A stretch of 64,000 nucleotides of DNA from an uncultured Acetatifactor sp. (lineage in GTDB: Bacteria > Bacillota > Clostridia > Lachnospirales > Lachnospiraceae), in assembly GCA_944384205.1 (NCBI GenBank), contig CALWSL010000004.1:122840-186839 (forward strand), given 5' to 3'. The first letter of the stretch is position 1, and each line of letters begins with the position of its first letter. Positions 55,966 to 64,000 of this stretch are shown piece after piece. The translations under genes were made by a program, and so were the position numbers. The notes under the pieces were generated by a model that searched no databases, had not been told where the DNA came from, and saw only the letters and a list, made by a program, of their open reading frames with translations.

Positions 55966-57228
55966 ATGGATGTACAGAATGTAATTTCCGTAAAGGACGT
56001 AAAAAAATATTTTAAGGTATATATGGACAAGGGCAGCACGCTGAAGGAGCGTGTGCTTTTTGTGGGAAGAAATAAACATGAAAAACGCCAGGTTCTGAAC
56101 GGTATCAGCTTTGAGATACCGAAAGGACAGGCGGTGGGGCTGATTGGGAAAAACGGCTGTGGAAAAAGTACAACCTTAAAACTGCTTACCAGAATCTTAA
56201 AACCCAACGAGGGAAGCGTTTCCATTAACGGGCGTGTTTCCAGTCTGATTGAGCTTGGCGCGGGTTTCCACCCGGACATGAGCGGACGGGAAAATATCTA
56301 TATTAACGCCTCTATCTTCGGATTAACCAGAGAAGAGACGGAAGAGAAGCTGGAGGATATTATCCGCTTTTCCGAATTGGAGGAGTTTATCGACAATCCC
56401 GTGCGGACCTACTCCTCCGGAATGTATATGCGGCTTGCGTTTGCGGTGGCAATTAATGTGAATGCAGATGTACTTCTGATAGATGAAATTCTTGCGGTTG
56501 GAGACGTCAGTTTCCAGAAGAAGTGCTTTGAACGTCTGCGGGAAATCAAGGAGGAGGGCACCACGATTGTCATTGTGTCCCACGATATGAATCAGATGTA
56601 CAATATCTGTGACCGCCTGATTTGGATTGAAGAGGGCAGAATCCGTGAGGACGGCGCGCCGAGACTGGTTGGTATGCACTATCTGGATTCTATGGAGGAT
56701 GAGCGCATTGCCAGACTGGCGGACGAGAGCAGGGAAAAGCTTGTCAGGGAAGGGGCGCATTCCATCCTGGAGCTGACGAAGAATGTGCATCCTGAGGCAA
56801 AGCGGTTCGGTAGCCAGGAGGTTTATTTTACAAGGGTGGATATTTTTGACAAGGACGGCAAGCCCTGTCACATTTTTGATACCGGTGATGCGGCGGAGCT
56901 GCGAATCGGGTTCGCCACATCCATGGAGAAACCCAAAGTCAACTTTAACATGGACTTTGTAAAGGACAACTGGCAGTATTGTTATGGGAGCTGCTTTACC
57001 AAAGCGGGGGATGAATTGAACGTTCTGGAGCCTGAGGGTGAAATTATTTTCCGCATTGAAGAACTGATGCTGCTTCCGGGGAAATATTATCTGGATATCG
57101 GTATCAACGGCGAGCATGGGGAACTGTATGATAATGTAAGAAATGTACTCCAGATTACCGTGCGCGATTATATACACAATGAATTTGGTCCCTGTACCTT
57201 CCGGCACAGTTGGGAGATTAAGCAATAA
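55966..57228 (+). CDS. ABC transporter ATPase with C-terminal carbohydrate-binding domain (Wzt/TagH-like)
   Basis: A 420-residue ATPase. Walker A (GKNGCGKST) is at residues 61-69, the signature YSSGMYMRLAFAVA is near 150, and Walker B LLIDEILAVGD is near 170. The extra C-terminal domain of about 150 residues (from about 270) is like the Wzt C-domain that recognises the end of the polymer before export. That suggests a capped or modified chain, but no capping enzyme is clear in the window. GACAGGAGGAG precedes the ATG. Confidence 0.92.
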   Translation: MDVQNVISVKDVKKYFKVYMDKGSTLKERVLFVGRNKHEKRQVLNGISFEIPKGQAVGLIGKNGCGKSTTLKLLTRILKPNEGSVSINGRVSSLIELGAGFHPDMSGRENIYINASIFGLTREETEEKLEDIIRFSELEEFIDNPVRTYSSGMYMRLAFAVAINVNADVLLIDEILAVGDVSFQKKCFERLREIKEEGTTIVIVSHDMNQMYNICDRLIWIEEGRIREDGAPRLVGMHYLDSMEDERIARLADESREKLVREGAHSILELTKNVHPEAKRFGSQEVYFTRVDIFDKDGKPCHIFDTGDAAELRIGFATSMEKPKVNFNMDFVKDNWQYCYGSCFTKAGDELNVLEPEGEIIFRIEELMLLPGKYYLDIGINGEHGELYDNVRNVLQITVRDYIHNEFGPCTFRHSWEIKQ

Positions 57229-57281
57229 GACGAGTAAGAGGGTATGAAAAATAAAAAAAACAGAAAAGAGGAGAAGAAAGT

Positions 57282-58382
57282 ATGAGGTATGATTACTTGG
57301 TAGTTGGAGCAGGATTGTATGGTGCAGTATTCGCCTATGAAGCTAAGAAAAAGGGAAAAACCTGTCTGGTAGTGGAAAAGAGGAATCACATCGCCGGAAA
57401 TATTTACTGTGAGGATATTTCCGACATTCATGTACACAAATACGGTGCACATATTTTCCATACATCAGATAAGAAAATCTGGGATTATGTAAATCAGTTT
57501 GCAGAGTTCAACAATTACATTAACTCTCCGATTGCAAGATATAAGGACGAGCTCTACAATCTGCCCTTTAACATGAATACCTTCAGCAAAATGTGGGGCA
57601 TTACCACACCGAAAGAGGCTCAGGACATCATTGCATCCCAGATTGCGGATTTGCATATTACGGAACCGAAAAACCTTGAGGAGCAGGCGCTTTCTCTGGT
57701 TGGACGGGATGTTTACGAGAAACTGATTAAGGGCTATACCGAGAAACAGTGGGGACGTGATTGTAAGGACCTTCCTTCCTTTATTATCAAACGTCTGCCC
57801 CTTCGTTTTATTTATGACAACAACTATTTTAATGACCGTTATCAGGGTATTCCCATCGGCGGCTACACCAAAATTGTGGAGAAGTTGTTGGAAGGTATTG
57901 AGGTACGCCTGAATACCAATTATCTGGAGCATCGTCAGGAGTTGGATGCACTGGCGGACAAGATAATCTACACCGGTATGATTGACCAGTTCTATGATTA
58001 CAAGCTGGGTGTGCTGGAATATCGTTCCGTACGCTTTGAGACGGAGGAGCTTCCCATTGAGAATTATCAGGGGAACGCGGTTGTAAATTACACTGAGAGA
58101 GAGGTTCCGTATACCCGTATTATTGAGCATAAGCATTTTGAGTTTGGCAAGCAGCCCACCACCATTATTTCCAGAGAGTACTCCAGTGAGTGGAAGAAGG
58201 GCGACGAGCCTTACTATCCCGTAAACAACGACAAGAATAATGCGCTTTACGAGGAGTATAAGGCATTGGCGGATAAGGAGCAGAGAGTGATTTTCGGCGG
58301 ACGCCTTGGCGGCTACAAATACTATGATATGGACAAGGTAATCGCCGCTGCACTGGAAATGTGCGAAGAAGAACTGAACTAG
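57282..58382 (+). CDS. glf: UDP-galactopyranose mutase
   Basis: A 366-residue FAD enzyme converting UDP-galactopyranose to UDP-galactofuranose. It has the FAD motif VVGAGLYGAVFA at residues 5-16, VEKRNHIAGN near 32, and the mutase pattern HKYGAHIFHTSD and NLPFNMNTF. It supplies the donor for the galactofuranosyltransferase-like genes next to it. GAGGAGAAG precedes the ATG. It is followed after 13 bases by the large transferase. Confidence 0.97.
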   Translation: MRYDYLVVGAGLYGAVFAYEAKKKGKTCLVVEKRNHIAGNIYCEDISDIHVHKYGAHIFHTSDKKIWDYVNQFAEFNNYINSPIARYKDELYNLPFNMNTFSKMWGITTPKEAQDIIASQIADLHITEPKNLEEQALSLVGRDVYEKLIKGYTEKQWGRDCKDLPSFIIKRLPLRFIYDNNYFNDRYQGIPIGGYTKIVEKLLEGIEVRLNTNYLEHRQELDALADKIIYTGMIDQFYDYKLGVLEYRSVRFETEELPIENYQGNAVVNYTEREVPYTRIIEHKHFEFGKQPTTIISREYSSEWKKGDEPYYPVNNDKNNALYEEYKALADKEQRVIFGGRLGGYKYYDMDKVIAAALEMCEEELN

Positions 58383-58395
58383 GAGGGAAACCTGA

Positions 58396-60264
58396 ATGAA
58401 TATGCAAAAGATTTTATTCCCGGAGGTCGGCAGATGTACGGAAGAAACACTGTATTTCCACTTCCGCGAAAGCGATGCGAATTCCAAGGATGCAAAGGAG
58501 ACTGATGTAAAGGAATGGAACCGCACACAGGAGCTTCGCAATCGCGAACGCATGGAGTGTTTTTTCTCTGAGAAGAGGATTGTTCTGCACAAGGGCGCAA
58601 AGCTGTGGTTTGATACTTATTTTAACGGCTTCTCCATTGAAAAATGGACAAAATATACGGTTTTGGAAAATCTGTCCTTAGAGGTTACCGTGTCCGGCAG
58701 ATGCAGAGTGGTATTGCTGACCAGGGAAAAAATCCATGAGGATACGATTACCACAGTTATCAGTGAGAATATTGTGGAAGCTCATGAACCGCAGAAGTTT
58801 GTATTCCCCTATGCAGGCGGCAACAAGAAGGGCATGTATACTTTTTCCTTGGAAGCGCTTTCCGAGGACTGTGTGTTTTATGGCGGAGAGTATACCAGCG
58901 ACATTCCGGCAGAGAAGGTGCGCGAGGTAAAAATCGGTATCGGTATCTGTACCTTCCGGAGAGAGCCTTTTATTGAGAAAAATTTACGGATTTTGAACGA
59001 AGCTGTTTTGCAGAATCCCCAGTCTCCCATGTACGGACATCTGGAGGTGTTTGTGGCGGATAACGGACAGACCCTTGATATTGACCGTCTGGCAACAGAC
59101 AAAATTCATATCAACCCGAACCGCAACTTAGGCGGTGCAGGCGGCTTTACCAGAGACTTAATCGAAATACTGCAAAACAATGACAAGCTGCACATTACCC
59201 ATGCGCTGCTGATGGATGATGATATTGTGATTGAGCCGGAAGCCCTGGTGAAGACCTATACGATTTTATCTCTGTTAAAGGAGCAGTATGCGGACGCCTT
59301 TATCGGAGGTGCCATGCTCCGTCTGGATAAGCAATATATGCAGGTGGAAGCGGGCGCAAGCTGGAACGGCGGTTATCTGAATTCTTTGAAGAGAGATTTG
59401 GATTTGCGCGTATGCGATTTCTGCCTGTACAATGAAATGGAGGAATACACGGAGTTTAACGCCTGGTGGTATTGCTGCTTCCCGATGAATGTAGTGCGGG
59501 AGGACAATTTGCCGCTGCCGATTTTTATCCGCGGCGATGACTTGGAGTACGGTCTGCGCAATATGAAGCATCTGATTTTGATGAATGGTATCTGCGTATG
59601 GCATGAGCCTTTTGAAAATAAATATTCCTCTTTCCTGGAATATTATATTACCAGAAATCAGTTGATTGATAATTCCTTCCATTGTCCATGGTTTGGCGCA
59701 AAGCATTTAAACCGGGCAATCTGGACCCATTGCAGACAGGAAATCATGTTCTACCGATATAAGAATATTGATCTGTATCTGAGAGGTATCAGCGATTTCT
59801 TCAAGGGACCGGAATGGCTGATGGCACAGGACGGCGAGGCGCTGCATAAGGAGATTATGGCGGCAGGCTATAAGGGACAGGATTTGGATGCTTTGAATAT
59901 GCCTTTCCATTACACTGTTTATAAGGAGTACAGCGATCTTCCTGACACCACAAGGGCGAGAATTAAGAGATTGCTGACACTGAATGGTCTGTTTCTGCCG
60001 GCGAGAGGCGAGAGCATTGTAGCTATGGCAGCGCCCAGGTCCGTACAGTTTTACCGTAAAAAGCGTGTAATGCACTATGATGTGACAAGTAAAAAAGCAT
60101 TTATTACGGAGCGTAAATTCGGCACATCCATGAAATATATGTTTAAGACCCTGGGTTTTATGTTTACGGTGCCTTTCCGTATGAAGAAAGCACAGCAGGC
60201 ATACCGCACGGAAGGCTTGAAGCTCCGGACCATGGAATTCTGGAAGGGATTCCTTGGGATTTAA
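58396..60264 (+). CDS. Large galactofuranosyltransferase (GlfT2-like)
   Basis: A 622-residue GT2 with an N-terminal beta-sandwich domain (about 1-175), a GT-A core beginning VKIGIGICTFRR, NLGGAGGF at 244-251, MDDD (DDD 274-276) and a C-terminal helical region. This is the plan of mycobacterial GlfT2, which polymerises galactofuranose. With glf beside it and exporter genes before it, it should extend a galactofuran chain. AGGAGGG precedes the ATG. Confidence 0.9.
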   Translation: MNMQKILFPEVGRCTEETLYFHFRESDANSKDAKETDVKEWNRTQELRNRERMECFFSEKRIVLHKGAKLWFDTYFNGFSIEKWTKYTVLENLSLEVTVSGRCRVVLLTREKIHEDTITTVISENIVEAHEPQKFVFPYAGGNKKGMYTFSLEALSEDCVFYGGEYTSDIPAEKVREVKIGIGICTFRREPFIEKNLRILNEAVLQNPQSPMYGHLEVFVADNGQTLDIDRLATDKIHINPNRNLGGAGGFTRDLIEILQNNDKLHITHALLMDDDIVIEPEALVKTYTILSLLKEQYADAFIGGAMLRLDKQYMQVEAGASWNGGYLNSLKRDLDLRVCDFCLYNEMEEYTEFNAWWYCCFPMNVVREDNLPLPIFIRGDDLEYGLRNMKHLILMNGICVWHEPFENKYSSFLEYYITRNQLIDNSFHCPWFGAKHLNRAIWTHCRQEIMFYRYKNIDLYLRGISDFFKGPEWLMAQDGEALHKEIMAAGYKGQDLDALNMPFHYTVYKEYSDLPDTTRARIKRLLTLNGLFLPARGESIVAMAAPRSVQFYRKKRVMHYDVTSKKAFITERKFGTSMKYMFKTLGFMFTVPFRMKKAQQAYRTEGLKLRTMEFWKGFLGI

Positions 60265-60289
60265 CGGATATTTGGCTTGAGAGGTAAGG

Positions 60290-62101
60290 ATGAAGAAAAA
60301 AATTATTTTAGGAATCGGAGCAGTGTACGCGGCTGTGGTTTTCGCGCTCTGCTTCCGTTTGATAGATTTTCCGTATATCAGAAGCAATCCCGACACTGGG
60401 GATGTGCCGCGTGTGGAGGAGCAGAATACAACGGAATCTGCGGATAACCAACAGACTGTAGAGACACAGGAGGGGCAGCAGGGGGCGCTGATTGACCCAA
60501 ACAGAGATTTCTCCATGGCAGAGAATACGCTGGAATACGGCGGCGGCGCCCAGGAGGACTTCTATATTGTGTCCGAGGATGTTTTATTGTCCGAAAAGGA
60601 TAAAATGAATATTCTGGTAAAATATGACCTTCCCGCCCTGGAGCGTATGAACGCCGAGGATGCTGCGGAGAAGATGGGGCAGTTACAGGTGCTTGAAAAG
60701 ATTGAGCGGCTTGGGATTGACACCAACATATTTTATACGCCGGAATATAACTGGAAGGCACTGTACAACGATTCTCTGACACAGGTAAAGGAGCGGGTGA
60801 ATTTTGAAGAAACCTTGGAATTTACCGGAAGGAAAGCGTCCGAGCTGAATGCCTTTCTGGAGGAGCATACAGGTGTGACTGTGAAAGTGACAGCAGAAGA
60901 AATCCTTCTGGATGAAACGATTCTTGTCCCTTCCGACGTGATTCTGGACGGAAACGATACGACGCTTCGGGGCGATGCGGATGGTTCTGCCGTAACCTAT
61001 GCAATGCTGGCAGAGGGCGTGGAAAATACAGGGATTTATAATTTTCATTTAACAGGCGGCTTTGATTACGGCATTTATATTATTGATTCCAATTATATGC
61101 TGGTGCACAATAATGAAATTGCAAACGCCACTTATAAAGCGCTCTGTGTCATGGATGCAAACAGCTATATCAATCTGGTAAATAATGCGGTTCACGACAA
61201 CGGAAACGGTGCGATTTTCTTTAACGGCGAGATTACCAACTGCATTATACAGGGCAATGCGGTATATCAGAATCAGGGTACGAGAAACCTTACCGCTGGT
61301 ATCGTGTTCTCCTCCATGCAGGTGGCAGACCCCTATACGGCGTATAATGCTTTTTTAGACGAATATTTATATGATTTGCTGGAAACCGCCCACGACAATG
61401 TAGTGAAGGATAACCTGATTCAGGGTAATTACTCCTCAGGCTTTTACTGCGACGGCGGTTACATGAATTATGTGATTGACAACGTGATTGAGGAAAATGA
61501 AAAGGAAGGTATGTGTCTCGATTACGGCAGCTTCGGCAATTATGTAAGCGGCAATACCATTCGGGCAAACGGCAACAGAAACCGTCAGACCGATGAGGAT
61601 TTGGAGGCGGATTTCATACTGGGAGCGGGAAGACTGGAGGACGGTTCTTCCACGGCAAAGCTTCCGGGTGTTTCCATCGACAATTCCGCCTACAATATCG
61701 TTTACAACAACAGTGTATTTGACAATTCCGGCAGCGGAATTAAAATGGTGCGCTCCGGATACCGCAATCTGATTTTATCCAACATTGTTGCGGATAACAA
61801 TCAGGGGAAGAACGAAGCCTTTCATGGCTTCGGTGTGGAGCTGGGACATGCCAGCACACCGGACGAGCCGGTTATCGGTCTGGATTTTACTGCCGATTAT
61901 GAAAATATTGTAGCGAGAAATGTGATTACCGGAGCCCATTATTCCGGCATTTATATGGGAGAGGATAATTACTGCAATGATTTGATAGATAATGTCATTA
62001 TGGACTGCGAGATGTTTTCTGTAGAGAATTTTAGTGTATATTACAACAGTGCGGTGGGTAACAGTACGAATGTGGGCACGCTGAATATGGAATTGCAATA
62101 A
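60290..62101 (+). CDS. Membrane-anchored right-handed beta-helix protein
   Basis: A 603-residue protein with one N-terminal membrane span (about 3-23) and a Gln/Glu/Thr-rich spacer. A parallel beta-helix from about 195 to the end is visible as repeating N-x-I-x-x-N turns (LVNNAVHDNGNGAIFF, IEENEKEGMCLDYG, NTIRANGN). Such folds are common in pectate lyases, epimerases and mannuronan C5-epimerase-like enzymes, and can cut or modify polysaccharide. It is the last gene of the galactofuranan group, so it may remodel or release the polymer; no catalytic residues can be assigned. Confidence 0.83.
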   Translation: MKKKIILGIGAVYAAVVFALCFRLIDFPYIRSNPDTGDVPRVEEQNTTESADNQQTVETQEGQQGALIDPNRDFSMAENTLEYGGGAQEDFYIVSEDVLLSEKDKMNILVKYDLPALERMNAEDAAEKMGQLQVLEKIERLGIDTNIFYTPEYNWKALYNDSLTQVKERVNFEETLEFTGRKASELNAFLEEHTGVTVKVTAEEILLDETILVPSDVILDGNDTTLRGDADGSAVTYAMLAEGVENTGIYNFHLTGGFDYGIYIIDSNYMLVHNNEIANATYKALCVMDANSYINLVNNAVHDNGNGAIFFNGEITNCIIQGNAVYQNQGTRNLTAGIVFSSMQVADPYTAYNAFLDEYLYDLLETAHDNVVKDNLIQGNYSSGFYCDGGYMNYVIDNVIEENEKEGMCLDYGSFGNYVSGNTIRANGNRNRQTDEDLEADFILGAGRLEDGSSTAKLPGVSIDNSAYNIVYNNSVFDNSGSGIKMVRSGYRNLILSNIVADNNQGKNEAFHGFGVELGHASTPDEPVIGLDFTADYENIVARNVITGAHYSGIYMGEDNYCNDLIDNVIMDCEMFSVENFSVYYNSAVGNSTNVGTLNMELQ

Positions 62102-62156
62102 CTGCAGGAACGCAGAATGTAATCAGAATAGTAAATACGAAAGAGAGGAATATGCC

Positions 62157-64000
62157 ATGAAGAATCGGAAACGTTTGTTTGGGATTGTGCTAAGTGTGTT
62201 TTTGCTGGCGGGGGGACTGGAGCTGCCGCCTGCTTATGCAGCGGAAAATCAGGCGGAATACCATACGGTAACATGGGTAAATCCTATCTATGCGGATTCT
62301 GTGGAGATACCGGCTAAGGAGCAAAGCGCTGAGAACGGACTTGTTTCGGAGAAAAGGCTTTTCGCTGATTCGCAGGCGCCCATATTCAGCACTTATGATG
62401 AGGCGGTTGCGTACCTCAGGCAACAGTTGGTACAGAGAACAGAGAGTATTTCCATGAGGTTTTCTTCCGCTGACATTACGAATCAGATTGTGCAGAACGG
62501 TATAACGGATGCAGCAGCTTATTCCGATAGCTGTACGGGACAGGAGGGTGATGCGATAACGTTTGGGCTTCGTGGATATTCCTTATCTTATTCCGGCAGT
62601 TGGGCAATCTATACCATGACATATCATACAACAGCGGCACAGGAGGAAGCGCTTACGTCAAAGGTAAATACTGTTATGAGCAGTCTGAATCTTGACGGAA
62701 AATCCGAGTATGATAAGGTGCAGGCAATCTATGATTATATCTGTGCAAATGTAACCTATGACTATACCTATCAGAGGTATTCTGCCTACAATGCGTTGAT
62801 AGACGGCACTTCCGTATGTCAGGGATATGCAGCATTGTTTTACCGTATGTGCAAGGAGGCAGGGTTATCTGTCAGAGGTATCACGGGTACAGCTTCCGGA
62901 GTGGGGCACGCATGGAACATTGTGCGTATCGGAGAGGTTTATTATAATGTGGATTCCACATGGGATGAAGGTAATACCATTGATAAGTATAGCTGGTTCC
63001 TGAAGAGTGATGCTGATTTTGCAGGTCATGACAGAGACGAGCAGTATCTGACGGCTTCCTTTTATCAGCAGTTCCCTATGACAAAGCTGTCCTGGGGAAA
63101 GCCGGAAACCGGCTATGATATGGTCAATCTGACTAAGACTTTTACTACTGTCGAGGGTGGTACGGTAAACAGTACGGCGGATGGCAAGTCTAAAGTGTTG
63201 ATTTTCTTTGGCGCTTCTTGCCCTAATTCCCGGTCCACGATTGAAAGCTTAACCAATGCAGATTTGCCCAATATAGATATTGTGGCGATTGAGAGTAATA
63301 ATGCAGACAAAGAGGATGCCATTATCTTTCAGCAAACTTATGGCAGTCAGGATATGACTTTTTGTTATGGCGGTAATAGCGCTATGTGGAGTTATGCGCA
63401 GAAGGTGTTTCAGAAAAATAGAACTACCTTCCCTGTAGTTGTCTATATTGATGCAGACAATAAAATTCAGTATGCTACAGAGGGGCTTAGCAGTGCGGCG
63501 CAGATTGCGGCAAATCTGGAGTTGTATTCCGGATATGAGCCGCAGAAGGTAACTTCCATTACATTAAATAAAACCTCCCTGTCGTTCAGCGCGGCAGGAG
63601 AAACGGTAACTTTGATTGCTGCGGTAGCTCCTGACAATGCGGCAAATAAAGCAGTTAATTGGGAAAGTTCAAACTCAAATGTGGCGTCTGTGAATTCCGA
63701 TGGAAAAGTGACCGCAGAAGGGGAAGGCACGGCAACCATCACCGCACGGGCGGCTGACGGAAGCGGCGTTACGGCAACCTGCAAGGTAACAGTGACGATA
63801 TCTGCGCAGGGCAGCGGAGATACCTCTGACAGTGGAAACACCGGAGATACCGGAAGCGACTCGGAGGAGGATACCGGAGATACCGGAAATACAGGCGACA
63901 GCGGTAACGCACCGGTACAGGATGGCTGGTATGAGGAAAACGGCGCTAAGTACTGGTACGAGAACGGTGTCAGACAGGGATATGACCCGGGTAATGAGGC
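62157..64000 (+). CDS. Secreted transglutaminase-thioredoxin-like-BIG2 surface protein (3' end outside window)
   Basis: At least 614 residues are visible with no stop; the end lies beyond the window. A signal peptide ends near AYA (about residue 28). A transglutaminase-like domain follows with the Cys221, His251, Asp266 triad (SVCQGYA, GHAWNIV, NVDSTWDE). Then comes a thioredoxin-like fold with CPNS (355-358) and the cis-Pro TFPVVV. A BIG2 Ig-like domain follows (SITLNKTSLSFSAAGE). A Gly/Asp/Thr-rich linker of GDTG-like units leads into a WYEENGAKYWYENGV cell-wall-binding repeat of the choline-binding kind. AGAGAGGAA precedes the ATG. It may remodel or cross-link wall or host proteins; CPNS has only one Cys, so it is not a normal disulfide reductase. 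Confidence 0.9.
   Translation, partial: MKNRKRLFGIVLSVFLLAGGLELPPAYAAENQAEYHTVTWVNPIYADSVEIPAKEQSAENGLVSEKRLFADSQAPIFSTYDEAVAYLRQQLVQRTESISMRFSSADITNQIVQNGITDAAAYSDSCTGQEGDAITFGLRGYSLSYSGSWAIYTMTYHTTAAQEEALTSKVNTVMSSLNLDGKSEYDKVQAIYDYICANVTYDYTYQRYSAYNALIDGTSVCQGYAALFYRMCKEAGLSVRGITGTASGVGHAWNIVRIGEVYYNVDSTWDEGNTIDKYSWFLKSDADFAGHDRDEQYLTASFYQQFPMTKLSWGKPETGYDMVNLTKTFTTVEGGTVNSTADGKSKVLIFFGASCPNSRSTIESLTNADLPNIDIVAIESNNADKEDAIIFQQTYGSQDMTFCYGGNSAMWSYAQKVFQKNRTTFPVVVYIDADNKIQYATEGLSSAAQIAANLELYSGYEPQKVTSITLNKTSLSFSAAGETVTLIAAVAPDNAANKAVNWESSNSNVASVNSDGKVTAEGEGTATITARAADGSGVTATCKVTVTISAQGSGDTSDSGNTGDTGSDSEEDTGDTGNTGDSGNAPVQDGWYEENGAKYWYENGVRQGYDPGNE

Noticed and set aside
57465-58592. A 375-codon minus-strand open frame over glf
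   Set aside because: Antisense to a well-supported enzyme with no protein-like features.

Overview
The window reads as a chromosomal segment of a Gram-positive anaerobe of the Clostridia, most likely a flagellated member of the Lachnospiraceae. The grounds are strong AGGAGG-type ribosome binding sites, TTG/GTG starts, a mid-range GC backbone, a LexA box of the Firmicute GAAC-N4-GTTC type upstream of uvrB, the Bacillus-like gene orders mbl-flhO-flhP and comF-yvyF, a cdaA-cdaR pair, and a Spo0A-type DNA-binding protein. Species cannot be fixed from the sequence. No tRNA, rRNA or CRISPR array was seen, and no stretch over 300 bases lacks a gene.

Bases 1-7469 are an AT-rich type III restriction-modification locus: a mod gene cut by the window start and broken by a run of 12 G, a second intact mod, a DUF1016/YhcG-type nuclease gene interrupted by an in-frame TAG, and an intact res. 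The G-run suggests an on/off switch of the first methyltransferase.

Bases 7470-28368 are housekeeping: SOS-linked uvrB-uvrA; mbl with two basal-body rod genes and a rod-binding protein; recD2; comF-yvyF-two membrane proteins-cdaA-cdaR (competence/flagellar leftovers next to c-di-AMP synthesis); an HPr protein; leuA; a convergent DUF3048 lipoprotein; a membrane-anchored glycosyltransferase; and a stand-alone Spo0A DNA-binding domain behind a palindromic promoter. Bases 28600-31330 hold a small secreted protein and a large solute-binding-type lipoprotein.

Bases 31470-62101 form a very large surface-glycan region, all on the plus strand. The first part (to about 46.5 kb) has two membrane proteins, a polyprenyl glycosylphosphotransferase, a chain-length regulator, several glycosyltransferases, an EpsG-type polymerase, a secreted glucosaminidase, a lipoprotein and an O-antigen-ligase-type protein. 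The second part (46.6-62.1 kb) has a CapD-type dehydratase, a second small phosphoglycosyltransferase, a reductase/epimerase, glycosyltransferases including three with an NxGGAGGF motif, a Wzm/Wzt-like ABC exporter, UDP-galactopyranose mutase, and a membrane-anchored beta-helix protein. Together they point to a galactofuranose-containing polymer built on undecaprenyl phosphate, exported by the ABC transporter. The window ends inside a secreted transglutaminase-thioredoxin-like-BIG2 protein.

Two cloverleaf-like foldback elements (15448-15577 and 50067-50240) and a 16-bp perfect inverted repeat inside the nuclease gene are unexplained structures.
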